Shown: positions 1 to 7,897, numbered from the stretch's first letter. The stretch: 21,420 nucleotides of DNA from an uncultured Spirochaetales bacterium (GCA_946061495.1 CAMGSV010000016.1:1-21420), one strand, 5' to 3'. The notes: generated by a model from the letters alone, not told the origin. Numbers and translations are program-made.

Positions 1-688
1 CCTCGTGGCTGCCACCGGCACTGCGGCTTCCGTCGCTCACCTCCACATACCATGCACTTACAAAAAATGGCGTTACTGATGTCTTTATGGATATAGCCAT
101 TGGATTTGAGACATCTTTTCCTGGAAATAAATTTTGGTAAATACTCTTGCTTTCTTTTTTTGTAATGATGTATTTGGAAAGGATGAACTGATTATAGGTA
201 ATGCCAAAAGTGGGATTATCAGTACCACCAGGAATTATTTCTTGGGCAAATACTCTTGCTTCAATTTTTGTAGTTCCATTAGCGGTAGTAGTGTATATGT
301 TGTAAAATCCATTGACCTTTCCTTGTTGCAATTCGTTCTCATAACACACAAAAATCGGTTCTGCCACCTTTGCGGTGGCAAGCTCCGGCACCTCCTCGTA
401 GATGGGGTGTGCGGGGTCAAGGTAGCCCTGCTGCACCGCATACTCCGCCGCACGGATCATCACCTCCTGTTCCGACAGCAAGTGCGGGGCGGGACGCTCG
501 GCGGAAAGCTGGGCTCCCTCCACCATGTAGGGCTGGATGTGGGAAAGCTTTTCCTCCACGGAAAGCGCCTCCCACCAGGCAAGCAATTTCCCTCCGGCTG
601 CCCCGCCCGGCTGACCAGAACGGCAGCCAACGGCAAGCACCACCGATGCCACCACCACCAGAAACCCCATCCCGAACCTACGCCGCAT
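1..688 (-). CDS. Putative lipoprotein, first tandem paralog (3' end outside window)
   Basis: This frame is open from an ATG at 688 to the window edge (229 codons, no stop seen), so the C-terminus is missing. The protein starts MRRRFGMGF, has a hydrophobic stretch, and then a lipobox-like AVGC with Cys22, which predicts a lipid-anchored envelope protein. A spacious Shine-Dalgarno (AGGAGGCGGG) overlaps the stop codon of the preceding gene 12 nt upstream, so the two are translated as an operon. The protein is homologous to its neighbour at 701-1591: both share the core AQLSAERPAPHLLSEQEVM, then LDPAH.IY.EVPELATAKVAEPIF, an ITKKE motif and an SRSAG/GRSAG motif. The N-terminal half is GC-rich, while codons from about 350 down to 60 are AT-rich. 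I recognise no named family, and the function is unknown. Confidence 0.75.
   Translation of the reverse strand, partial: MRRRFGMGFLVVVASVVLAVGCRSGQPGGAAGGKLLAWWEALSVEEKLSHIQPYMVEGAQLSAERPAPHLLSEQEVMIRAAEYAVQQGYLDPAHPIYEEVPELATAKVAEPIFVCYENELQQGKVNGFYNIYTTTANGTTKIEARVFAQEIIPGGTDNPTFGITYNQFILSKYIITKKESKSIYQNLFPGKDVSNPMAISIKTSVTPFFVSAWYVEVSDGSRSAGGSHE
350..388. repeat. 39-bp perfect direct repeat, copy 1
   Basis: The 39 bases are identical to 1292-1330 (offset 942). Both lie at equivalent positions of the tandem lipoprotein genes and encode the PELATAKVAEPIF segment. Inside is a 7-bp palindrome, TGCCACC (362-368) and GGTGGCA (374-380) with a 5-nt loop. Flanking sequence to about 500 remains highly similar. 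Confidence 0.9.
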
Positions 689-700
689 CCCGCCCGCCTC

Positions 701-1591
701 CTAGAACTCCACCGGGGTGATCTTCACCGGCTCTGTGGGCCCCACTGCTGGCTCCGGCTCCCCGGCTGCAGCTCGTGCCTTGGCTGCGGCAAGCTTTTCG
801 TGCAGGTGCAGCGGCTCGTCTATGCGGGCAATGCGGGTTCCCCAGGCAGGGGCACCATGGCTCAGGGCTGCACGGGGATTGGCGGAGATGTTCAGACCCG
901 GCGGTGGACTGAACACCGAGGCGCACAGCAGGTACTCGGCGGCAGACTCCCCGGCACTCCGTCCCGCCTCACTGACGGTGGTGTACCAGAAGATGTAGCT
1001 GTTGCTGTATTTTACCCCCTCCAAATCCCATATCCGCACGGCTATTGGCTCTGCCACCTGCTGGTGGGGGAATGCCTCACGGAAGGTAGCCACCGCCTCC
1101 TTTTTAGTGATGAGGTGGTGTGGAGTTCCCACAGTTAAAAGGCTTATACCATGTAATGCTTTACTCTCACTTTCTAAAACCTGCTCTGCATCAACTATCG
1201 TTGATGCAAGGCTAATGCCATTGTCATCCACCACATATACCTCATACATTCCTGCGGTTACGCCCTGCCTTAAGAGGTTTGCATTGTATGTAAAAATCGG
1301 TTCTGCCACCTTTGCGGTGGCAAGCTCCGGTACTTCTTGATAGATACGATGTGCTGGGTCAAGGTATCCTTCCCTAGCCATGGCCTGTGCCGCACGGATC
1401 ATCACCTCCTGCTCTGACAGCAGATGCGGGGCGGGGCGCTCGGCGGAAAGCTGGGCATCTGGAACCATATATGACTGTATCAGCTCCACTGTCTCATTGT
1501 AGACCTTCTCCTCCTTTGCCGCCAGCCGCTCCGTATGGCAGCCGGAATAAACAAGCAGAGAGACAGATAAAATAAAAATAAATCCTTTCAT
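701..1591 (-). CDS. Putative lipoprotein, second tandem paralog
   Basis: This 296-residue protein begins MKGFIFILSVSLLVYSGC. That is a short basic start, a hydrophobic core and a spirochaete-style lipobox (YSGC) with Cys18 as the likely lipidated residue. The start is supported by the strong SD GGAGGAGAAA directly before the ATG, overlapping the TAG stop of the peptidase gene upstream. The mature protein shares its central core (about residues 48-100) and ITKKE motif with the paralog at 1-688. Its tail is different: an Ala/Pro/Glu-rich stretch ending EPVKITPVEF. It lies in one operon after the C39-like peptidase and before the second lipoprotein, so it may be a partner or substrate of that peptidase; that is inference only. 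No known domain was recognised. Confidence 0.75.
   Translation of the reverse strand: MKGFIFILSVSLLVYSGCHTERLAAKEEKVYNETVELIQSYMVPDAQLSAERPAPHLLSEQEVMIRAAQAMAREGYLDPAHRIYQEVPELATAKVAEPIFTYNANLLRQGVTAGMYEVYVVDDNGISLASTIVDAEQVLESESKALHGISLLTVGTPHHLITKKEAVATFREAFPHQQVAEPIAVRIWDLEGVKYSNSYIFWYTTVSEAGRSAGESAAEYLLCASVFSPPPGLNISANPRAALSHGAPAWGTRIARIDEPLHLHEKLAAAKARAAAGEPEPAVGPTEPVKITPVEF
1292..1330. repeat. 39-bp perfect direct repeat, copy 2
   Basis: This is identical to 350-388, with the same internal palindrome at 1304-1322. Two identical direct repeats 942 bp apart could support recombination that would delete or fuse the two lipoprotein genes. Confidence 0.9.
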
Positions 1592-1600
1592 TTTCTCCTC

Positions 1601-2508
1601 CTAGTGTATGGTCATGATATAGCATGGTTTGTCGATATATGGTGGATATGTCCTAGCATACTCGTAGAGCCAAAAAGTATCATTAGAACTAGTCAGGGTC
1701 ATCATCCATTGGTATTTTTCTTCGTCGTATTCTTTATCATTAAATTCATGCCAAGGATCATAGACGTAAAATTTCCTCACACCATCTATATTTGATATTC
1801 CGTAGACAACATTGTAATGCAAAGTTACTGGTTGAGAGGATGAATTCCATTGTGATTGCATTACTCTTATCTTGGAAGAGTCAATCAGCGTCACCACCGG
1901 TTTCTTGTAGGTCTCTATGTGGTTCCAGATGATGTCCATCACCTCATCCGCCTCCACCGGACGCATATCACAGGCCACCACATTGTCTTGATTTCTGATG
2001 GCGTAGCCGGAGAAGTCATTCAGGGTGTAGATGTGCTGCAAGAGGTTCTTCGTGTCCTCGTAATTCTGGTCATCATAGTGTCTGCCTATATGAAGCAGGC
2101 CATTGTACGTGACATCAAGATTCTGGCTGTACACCAACCGTGCGTTGGTGGGCAACAGATTGTCCCAGGCACGCAGCTCATTGTTGTTGTATGCCACATC
2201 CCTCACGCTCCAGTAGTCCAATGCCCGTGAATGCTCGGATGGCCAGTGCTCCCCCATGGCACGCACCATCATGGCACTGCAAGGCCGCAGTAGGAGTCGG
2301 AGCGTGTCAGTGCCTCGGCTCCCACTCCAGCATAGTAGGTATCGATGTTCTGCTGCACGTATGGCACATTCTGCAGCTCGATGTTCACAGTGTCGGTCCG
2401 AGCCCCTCCGCTACCAATCTTTCCTCCGCCGCCTCCACCAAGTGCCCACGCCGTTGCCACTCCAAACAGCAGCAGCAGGCAAACCGCCCGCCACAATTTT
2501 CCTCTCAT
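1601..2508 (-). pseudogene. Secreted C39-like (papain-fold) cysteine peptidase, single-base frameshift
   Basis: Two overlapping frames together make one protein of about 302 residues. The first frame runs from an ATG at 2508 (SD GAGGAGG, 9 nt spacing): MRGKLWRAVC, a hydrophobic core, likely cleavage after AWA, then a Gly-rich linker. It continues VPYVQQ and DSYCGLA, the expected oxyanion Gln and catalytic Cys (about 74) of Peptidase_C39_2-like proteins, then stops at 2269. The second frame resumes at AMMVRAMG and carries the catalytic His in VTLHYNVVYG (about 231) and Asp in FYVYDPW (about 251). Inserting one base near 2274-2281 gives Y-C-G-L-A-S-A-M-M, so the break is a one-base deletion or a sequencing error. 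All catalytic residues survive. The gene heads an operon with the two lipoproteins. The exact peptidase subfamily is uncertain. Confidence 0.7.
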
Positions 2509-2554
2509 ATCAGTTGTCCTCCTCTTGCAGCCATCAGGTTTGCCGCATAAGTCC

Positions 2555-2583
2555 ATAGTACGGTCAGATTCCCCGCAAGTCAA
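2555..2583 (-). promoter_or_regulatory. Sigma70-type promoter of the peptidase/lipoprotein operon
   Basis: On the minus strand, TTGACT (2583-2578) is separated by 17 nt from TACTAT (2560-2555). The predicted transcript start is near 2548, giving a leader of about 40 nt to the ATG at 2508. This supports that start over the in-frame codon at 2583, which would lie inside the -35 box. Confidence 0.65.
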
Positions 2584-2743
2584 GGAAAATACAGAGTTGT
2601 TTATTTATAGATAAAAGAGATGGGGATATATTCCGTCAGCCCAGCTGCCAATTGGTAGTTCCAAATCCTACGTGGCAGCGGGAACCATCGGCTTCTTCAT
2701 CATTCCTCTAATCATTGAAGAGTCTGCCAAGCAACTTGTATAC

Positions 2744-2772
2744 TTGACTTGCATCCCACCCTGTGATTTAAT
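2744..2772 (+). promoter_or_regulatory. Sigma70-type promoter abutting the kinase start
   Basis: TTGACT (2744-2749), a 17-nt spacer and TTTAAT (2767-2772). Only 7 nt separate the -10 box from the ATG at 2780, so the predicted transcript start falls at or next to the start codon and the mRNA would be leaderless. Confidence 0.6.
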
Positions 2773-2779
2773 CGAAGGT

Positions 2780-3898
2780 ATGAATGCAGCCCAAGAAAAA
2801 GAGATTTTCCATGTGATTTCCCAGTTCGCCATCTACGGTGACCTTGTTTCCTGCAAGCCCCTGGGGAATGGACACATTAACAGCACCTTCCGCTCCACCT
2901 TCAATCAGGGCGGCACAAGCGTCCGCTACACCCACCAGCGCATCAACAAGGAGGTGTTCAAGCAGCCGGACCAGGTGGTGGCCAACATTGCCGCCGTCAC
3001 GGATTTCCTGCGGGAGTCATACCGCCGAGAGGGGCTGGAGGACATCTCCCGCCGTACCCTCACCCTGGTCCCCTGCAAGGACGGCAAGCTCTTTTATCTT
3101 GATCCTGCCGGCAACTACTGGCGCACCTATCTCTTTGTGGAGAATGTCACCACCTACGAGATTCTTGACAGCACCTCCCTGGCAGAGCAGCTGGGCCGCA
3201 CCGTGGGCGAATTCCAGAACAGACTTGCCAGCTACAAGGGTCCCCGCCTCCACGACACCATCCCCCGCTTCCACGACATGCACCTGCGCTACCAGCAGCT
3301 GGACCAGGCTATCGCCAGCGACCCTAAGGGACGAGTGGCCTCCGTCCAAGCCGAGCTGGCATTCCTCATGCAGAACCGCCAGCGAGGCATGGTTCTCAGT
3401 GATGGCCTTGCTTCCGGCCAGCTGCGGGAGGGCATCACCCACAACGACACCAAGCTCAACAACATCCTCTTTGACCAGGAAACAGGAGCTGCCCTCTGCG
3501 TCATCGACCTGGACACGGTGATGCCCGGCACCGTCCTCTTTGACACTGGGGACATGATTCGAACCGCCACCAACACCGCCGCCGAGGACGAGCGGGACCT
3601 GTCCAAGGTCACCTTCAACTTCAATGTGTTCCGTGCCCTCATCAGCGGCTACTATTCCCAGGCCGGCACTTTCCTCACGAATTATGAGACAAAGCTGCTA
3701 CCGGAATCAGGCCGAGCCATCACCCAAATCATGGCGGTCCGTATGCTCACCGACTACATCAACGGCGACGTGTACTACCACATCGACTATCCCGACCACA
3801 ACCTGGTGCGGGCCAGAACACAGATTGCCCTGATGAAGTCCATGGACAGCCAGTGGGATCTGATTACCGCCTTCATCCATGACCTCCAAGCGAATTAA
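2780..3898 (+). CDS. APH/NahK-like phosphotransferase (sugar kinase family)
   Basis: This 372-residue protein has the aminoglycoside-phosphotransferase kinase fold. The catalytic loop is THNDTKLNNIL (Asp223, Asn228 for Mg-ATP). The metal-binding segment is VIDLDTVMPG (about 242-251), followed by FDTGDMIR. The HNDTKLNN...DLDTVMPG combination and the length fit N-acetylhexosamine 1-kinase (NahK)-like proteins of sugar salvage, but the substrate cannot be read from sequence. I chose the ATG at 2780 because the family length fits and a promoter ends just before it. An in-frame GTG at 2672 would place the promoter inside the gene. No well-placed SD is seen; GAAGG sits 1 nt from the ATG. The gene stands alone, and its last codons and stop are tandemly repeated downstream. 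Confidence 0.8.
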   Translation: MNAAQEKEIFHVISQFAIYGDLVSCKPLGNGHINSTFRSTFNQGGTSVRYTHQRINKEVFKQPDQVVANIAAVTDFLRESYRREGLEDISRRTLTLVPCKDGKLFYLDPAGNYWRTYLFVENVTTYEILDSTSLAEQLGRTVGEFQNRLASYKGPRLHDTIPRFHDMHLRYQQLDQAIASDPKGRVASVQAELAFLMQNRQRGMVLSDGLASGQLREGITHNDTKLNNILFDQETGAALCVIDLDTVMPGTVLFDTGDMIRTATNTAAEDERDLSKVTFNFNVFRALISGYYSQAGTFLTNYETKLLPESGRAITQIMAVRMLTDYINGDVYYHIDYPDHNLVRARTQIALMKSMDSQWDLITAFIHDLQAN

Positions 3899-3984
3899 GA
3901 AGACATAGGTCGGTCACCTCCAAGCGAATTAAGAAGACACAGGTCGGTCACCTCCAAGCAAATTAAGAGGGCAAGGGTCGGTCA
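3883..3984. repeat. 34-bp tandem repeat, three units, starting in the kinase 3' end
   Basis: The units are 3883-3916, 3917-3950 and 3951-3984. Units 1 and 2 differ by one base; unit 3 is more diverged but has the same length. Each begins CCTCCAAGC and ends GGTCGGTCA. Unit 1 contains the last kinase codons and the TAA stop, so the stop region has been triplicated. There are no intervening spacers, so this is not a CRISPR array. Confidence 0.95.
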
Positions 3985-4024
3985 CTGTCAGCAGACCAGC
4001 ATAAAACGGTGGCCGTCCGACCAA

Positions 4025-5421
4025 TCAAGAGTCCGTCAGGTTCCGCACCCACCGCTCCTTCTTCAGACCGATGGCACAGCCAGTTATCTTCGCCGCATCC
4101 GTCAGCTTGATGATGCCGTAGAGTGCCACCGGCCCCAAGGAGGTAAGCTTGGTCAGCAGAACCATGCCAGGAATCACCATGAAGGTATTCACCACCAAAT
4201 CTACCATGGCTCCCAGCATGGCATCGCCACCAGTTCTGGAAATGGCAAACTGGGCATTGATAAAGGCCCAGGTGGGCATGTAGGCTGCGTTCAGTAGCAC
4301 CAGGCCCCGTGTCACTGACTGGGCCGATGGGCTCAAATTGCCAAAAACCAGCGGCACCACAAAGACGGTCAAACACCCCATCGCCGTGCCACATAGACCG
4401 AAAACCAGAGAGCCGGACAGGAGCCAGTTCTTCTGTCGGCGGGCCTCATCAAGCTTGTTTGCCCCCAACGTGCCCCCCAGAATCACCCCGGTGGCCGTTC
4501 CAATTCCGTTGAAGCACACAAAGAACAGGTTGGCAATGGCAAACCCCGCCGCCATGCCAGACACCACCTCCGCACCGCCACGGCTGTTGTACAGGGCTGT
4601 AGTCACCGTCTCGGAGATGACCCACGACATTTCAGAAATGAGAATCAGCCCCGACTTCCGCAATATGGTCAGGAAAAGTCCCCATTTCACCCGGAACACC
4701 TCCACTATATGGAACACAAAGGGGGCCGCCTGTTCTTCAGATACAACAGGAAAATGGTCATCTCCACCACACGGGCCATCACGGTGGCAATGGCGGCCCC
4801 CGTAGTCTCCAGCTGGGGAGCACCTAGGTTGCCGTAAATCAGCACCCAGTTGAAGAAGGTGTTGACACCGGTGGCGGTAACAGAAATCAGCAGCGGCGGA
4901 CGCACCCGGCCAATCTCCCGCAGGGAGGTTCCGATGCAGGTAGCAATCACCGCAGGAATCCAGGAGGGGGCAAGAAACCGCATATATCGTATCCCCTCCT
5001 CCACAATCTCCTGGCTGGCAGTGTTTCCGTGAACCATCAAGGAAAGGAAGGGACGGGAAAAGAACAGGCAGAGACAGGTGTAGATGGTCCCCGCCACCAA
5101 AGTGATAATCAACTTGAATTTGAATGCCTGCTGCATTCCCTCGTCGTTCTTGGCTCCATTGTACTGGGACATGAATATTCCGCCGGAAATACACAAGGCA
5201 TTCACAAACACCAGAAAGATGAAGTTGACCTGGCCAGCGATGTTCACCCCAGACATCTTCACGTCTCCCAAACCAGCCACCATAAAGTTGTCCATGAGGG
5301 AAACCATATTTTGAATCAAAAGCTGCCCCATCACTGGCAGTGCAATCAGCAAGGCCCGCTTGTAGAAATGGGCAGGTCCGAACAAGGTTTTTCTTTGTTG
5401 CGAAACAAACTGGGAACTCAT
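4025..5421 (-). pseudogene. MATE-family multidrug/Na+ efflux transporter, single-base frameshift
   Basis: Two frames together give a 465-residue protein, the usual MATE length. The N-terminal frame (ATG 5421 to TAG 4705) reads RALLIALPVMGQLLIQ, then several membrane segments, and ends in LLYLKNRRPPLCSI. The C-terminal frame picks up at PFVFHIVEVFRVKWG and continues with MATE-like segments such as LFFVCFNGIGTATGVILGG to the TGA at 4025. The break falls in a run of five Gs (4721-4725, Cs on the coding strand). One more C restores RRPPFVFHIVEVF. The gene would export drugs or metabolites across the inner membrane by cation exchange. It may be dead, phase-variable, or the victim of a homopolymer read error. 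It is convergent with the kinase gene and has no clear SD. Confidence 0.85.
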
Positions 5422-5427
5422 GCACAC

Positions 5428-5456
5428 AAAAAATCACTTTGCGGGGAAATAGTCAA
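5428..5456 (-). promoter_or_regulatory. Possible promoter abutting the MATE start
   Basis: On the minus strand, TTGACT (5456-5451) is followed after 17 nt by the poor -10 TTTTTT (5433-5428), 6 nt before the ATG at 5421. The -35 hexamer matches the kinase and peptidase promoters, but the -10 is weak. An alternative TATAAT lies further upstream near 5490. Confidence 0.3.
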
Positions 5457-5540
5457 GCACCCCTCCACTTTAAGCGAACTTAAATTATAATATAGAAGGA
5501 AATCTCAAAAAACACTATTCTTAGAATTCCTGTTTTCGTG

Positions 5541-5577
5541 ATGCTTTTTTATCGATATTTTATAAAAGAAAAAGCAT
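5541..5577. repeat. 9-bp inverted repeat upstream of the methyltransferase
   Basis: ATGCTTTTT (5541-5549) and AAAAAGCAT (5569-5577) are perfect inverted copies with a 19-nt AT-rich spacer. It sits between the divergent MATE and methyltransferase genes. It could be an operator or a chance AT-rich palindrome; no T-run makes it a terminator. Confidence 0.35.
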
Positions 5578-5606
5578 TTGAAATGGATAAAATCCATTTT
5601 TCATCT

Positions 5607-5612
5607 TATAAT
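5607..5612 (+). promoter_or_regulatory. -10 element abutting the methyltransferase start
   Basis: This is a perfect TATAAT exactly 7 nt before the ATG at 5620, the same spacing as at the kinase gene. No convincing -35 lies at 16-18 nt; TTGAAA at 5578-5583 is 23 nt away. It predicts a leaderless transcript. Confidence 0.45.
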
Positions 5613-5619
5613 GTGTAAA

Positions 5620-6354
5620 ATGGACTATACACAAAATATTCTCGAATATTATGATGAGCTCTTCCCGGTCTCATCTGAGCAAAAATTATTTTACGATGAG
5701 ATTCTGAAGTCTTTCCCCATTGAACCAAAAGTATTGAGCATCGGATGTGGCACCGGTGTCTTTGAGCACCATCTTTCCCGCCACAATTGCAATGTCACCG
5801 GCATTGACCATATTCCAGGATTGCTGGAGTCTGCCGCCAGACGCCACCGCAAACCGGGCTGTTCCATCAGGTTCTTCCACATGACCATTACCGAAATGGC
5901 ACACTATCTGGGAAAGGGCTTTTACAATGTCGTTTCCTGCATCAACAACAGGCTTTCCCCCATCCCCAACGCCGTCCAAATGGAACAGTTCTTCCGTGAC
6001 TGCAGAAACCTGCTGAGCCCCAATGGTTATTTCATCCTGCAAGTCCCCAACTACCCTTACTTTACCTGCCAGTCAGTGGCAATGCTTCCCGTTTCGGAGA
6101 GCATCCGCTCAAAGCTATACACAAAGCTCATCACCGACGACAACGGCACACGGATGCTGCGGCAGGTTGAAACCAGCAGTGGACGGCTCGTGACCGTCGT
6201 CAACAACGAGCAAGTCTATCCGCTGGCTTCCCAAGACATTGAGGAACTGGCACTGGAGACGGGATTCAAGTCAACTGAATTCTACAGCAACTTTTCAAAG
6301 GCCCCCTTCATTCCTGAATCCAGTCCCAACATCATCTGTGTCATGCAAGCATAA
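5620..6354 (+). CDS. Class I SAM-dependent methyltransferase
   Basis: This 244-residue cytosolic protein starts MDYTQNILEYYDELFPV. It has methyltransferase motif I as VLSIGCGTGVFEHHLS (about 35-50), followed by VTGIDHIPGLLESA with the acidic residue that binds the SAM ribose. VVSCINNRLS and LSPNGYFILQVPN match the later core strands of the Methyltransf_11/25-like fold. The substrate cannot be assigned. In-frame upstream codons (TTG at 5578, ATG at 5611) exist, but the start at 5620 fits the family N-terminus and sits just after a TATAAT. There is no SD. The gene is single and converges on the PSP1 gene. Confidence 0.8.
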   Translation: MDYTQNILEYYDELFPVSSEQKLFYDEILKSFPIEPKVLSIGCGTGVFEHHLSRHNCNVTGIDHIPGLLESAARRHRKPGCSIRFFHMTITEMAHYLGKGFYNVVSCINNRLSPIPNAVQMEQFFRDCRNLLSPNGYFILQVPNYPYFTCQSVAMLPVSESIRSKLYTKLITDDNGTRMLRQVETSSGRLVTVVNNEQVYPLASQDIEELALETGFKSTEFYSNFSKAPFIPESSPNIICVMQA

Positions 6355-6384
6355 CGTCATGCTCGCATGACATCACCCAAGCTG

Positions 6385-6411
6385 TAGTCCTGCCCTCTCA
6401 CAGCGGGACTA
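6385..6411. terminator. Hairpin between convergent genes, overlapping the PSP1 stop
   Basis: TAGTCCTGC (6385-6393) pairs with GCGGGACTA (6403-6411) in a 9-bp stem with one G-T pair and a 9-nt loop. It includes the stop codon of the minus-strand PSP1-like gene. A smaller hairpin (GTCATG/CATGAC, 6356-6371) follows the methyltransferase stop. Neither has a T-run, so intrinsic termination is uncertain; both could act as mRNA 3'-end structures. Confidence 0.4.
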
Positions 6412-7353
6412 TGACTTGATTTTCCAGCGGCCGTCCTGCTGGACAAAGTGTGATGCCTCCAGCTCGATGATGCGGCCGTCCTCCCCGGAAATCTTCACAC
6501 TGGTGGTAATGGGATTCACCTCAATCACCTTGAAATTCACCCCATCATAGAGGAACCGCAGTCCCTCGGAGGGCATCTTCTTGCGGGCCTCTGCATACCA
6601 GTCATATTCGTAGGAAAGACAGCACAACAGGCGGCCGCACTGGCCGGAAATCTTCATGGAATTGAGGGAAAGGTTCTGTTCCTTGGCCATGCGGATGGAG
6701 ACCGGCTTCAGCTTGTCCGAGACGGAATGGCAGCAATAGGGCCGCCCGCAGATTCCCAGGCCACCGGTAATCCGTGGCTCGTCCCGCACACCAATTTGCC
6801 GCAGCTCAATGCGCATCTTGAACACGGAAACCAAATCCTTCACCAGCTCCCGGAAATCCACCCGCTTGTCAGCACTAAAGAAGAACAGCACCTTCTGCTC
6901 CTCCAGCAGGTAATGCACCGCAATGAGCTTCATCTCCAGCTTGTGGTTGGCGGCCTTCTCCTGAAAAACCTTGAAGGCGTCACCTTCCTTTTCCTTCAGG
7001 CTGGCAGCCTTCTCCATATCAGCTTCGTCTGCCTTGCGATCAATGGCAATGATATCAGCGGGCTTGATGCCCACCGGACGTGATACCGGCCCCATCACCC
7101 GGGCATAATCCTTGCCGTACTTGGTGGGAATGATGACATAATCCCCGCCCCGCAGCACCATCCCCTCAGGAGCTGTAGCATACACACCCTCACAGGAATA
7201 TTCCAGCTTCAGACGGAACAAATTCGTAGGATACACAAATCCCTGGGGAGCCGAATCATCACCATTCCGCCCCTCCTGACTATCCTGATCCTCCAGGGCG
7301 GAAAGATCATCCTCGCTCATCCTATCTATATCGCTCTCAAAATAATCGCTCAT
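6409..7353 (-). CDS. PSP1 / RicT (YaaT)-like protein
   Basis: This 314-residue cytosolic protein has an acidic, poorly ordered N-terminus of about 35 residues and then the PSP1 domain. The signature cysteines are present: CGRPYCC (202, 207, 208) and CGRLLCC (239, 244, 245), followed by LSYEYDWY. In Bacillus subtilis, RicT (YaaT) partners RicA and RicF in an Fe-S complex that affects RNase Y-dependent mRNA processing. Whether that holds here is inference. It is the last gene of a four-gene operon, 10 nt after the YaaR-like gene, with the SD-like TAGGTAGG 5 nt before the ATG. Confidence 0.88.
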   Translation of the reverse strand: MSDYFESDIDRMSEDDLSALEDQDSQEGRNGDDSAPQGFVYPTNLFRLKLEYSCEGVYATAPEGMVLRGGDYVIIPTKYGKDYARVMGPVSRPVGIKPADIIAIDRKADEADMEKAASLKEKEGDAFKVFQEKAANHKLEMKLIAVHYLLEEQKVLFFFSADKRVDFRELVKDLVSVFKMRIELRQIGVRDEPRITGGLGICGRPYCCHSVSDKLKPVSIRMAKEQNLSLNSMKISGQCGRLLCCLSYEYDWYAEARKKMPSEGLRFLYDGVNFKVIEVNPITTSVKISGEDGRIIELEASHFVQQDGRWKIKS

Positions 7354-7363
7354 GAAAACCTAC

Positions 7364-7897
7364 CTATGTCAACAAGTCTACCAGTATGCCATTGATCTCA
7401 TCAATGCGTACGAGAATCTGCATAGTCTCCAAATGATTTGACAAAATATCTGCAGCCAACGAATCTATCTTTTCATCCACAACCTGTATCAGATAAAATT
7501 TTTCCGTTTTGAATCTTTTGCTGGGCCGTCGTCGAATATTCATCTTTACCTCGTAATTGGTGTGAACAATGAACCGAATCAAGTCCCCAATCGCCTTGCG
7601 GTAGGCCTTGAAAGACTCCATGCTAAAGTCGTTCTTCGCCACATCGGAAGCCATGTCCGCCTGGTCCTTGAGATACACCAAGGCATCCTCAAATTCCATG
7701 CCAGCGATCTCTGGAGGCAACCCAGCAGAAATCATCTTGTGCTCCGCCGTCTTTTGCTCCACCAGCGAGGCAAACCGAGTTTTCTTTCCCTGGGCTTTTT
7801 CCGTCCGCTCGCTACGGGCACCAGCATTGGCGGCCGCACCAGCAGTTCCTATTGAAGAAAGATGGAGGGATGACTGCAGGGAATCAATCTGCGCCAT
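7364..7897 (-). CDS. YaaR (DUF327) family protein
   Basis: This 177-residue protein matches the YaaR/DUF327 layout. It has a low-complexity N-terminus rich in Ala, Ser and Arg, then an acidic-helical middle (FEDALVYLKDQADMASDVA) and the conserved MESFKAYRKAIGDLIRFI. KMNIRRRPS...FYLIQVVDEKIDSLAADIL follows. The molecular role of the family is not settled. I chose the ATG at 7897 rather than an in-frame start at 7906 because it has a GAGG SD just upstream and overlaps the bactofilin stop by 14 bp, a layout typical of translational coupling. Its neighbours are bactofilin upstream and PSP1 downstream. Confidence 0.8.
   Translation of the reverse strand: MAQIDSLQSSLHLSSIGTAGAAANAGARSERTEKAQGKKTRFASLVEQKTAEHKMISAGLPPEIAGMEFEDALVYLKDQADMASDVAKNDFSMESFKAYRKAIGDLIRFIVHTNYEVKMNIRRRPSKRFKTEKFYLIQVVDEKIDSLAADILSNHLETMQILVRIDEINGILVDLLT

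Noticed and set aside
134..1138. Long plus-strand open frame (334 codons)
   Set aside because: It is antisense to the two lipoprotein genes, which have signal sequences, SDs and mutual homology; its composition is low-complexity Cys/His/Gly.
2672..2779. GTG start at 2672 for the kinase
   Set aside because: It would add a hydrophobic segment unlike the family and would contain the -35/-10 promoter within the coding region.
3883..3984. Possible CRISPR array
   Set aside because: The 34-bp units abut directly with no spacers and include coding sequence.
4705..4740. Programmed ribosomal frameshift in the MATE gene
   Set aside because: Only a C5 run is seen, with no classical slippery heptamer and no evident stimulatory structure; MATE genes are not known to use recoding.
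4730..5437. N-terminal part of the 470-codon frame at 4025-5437 as a real protein start
   Set aside because: Upstream of the frameshift this frame reads as Cys/Gly/His-rich nonsense, while the other frame gives clear MATE membrane segments.
5581..5603. Small hairpin AAATGGA/TCCATTT with following Ts as a terminator
   Set aside because: No gene on the plus strand ends upstream, the stem is AT-rich and it lies in the methyltransferase promoter region.
5578..5619. TTG start at 5578 for the methyltransferase
   Set aside because: No SD precedes it, it would put the TATAAT inside the gene, and the added residues do not resemble the family N-terminus.
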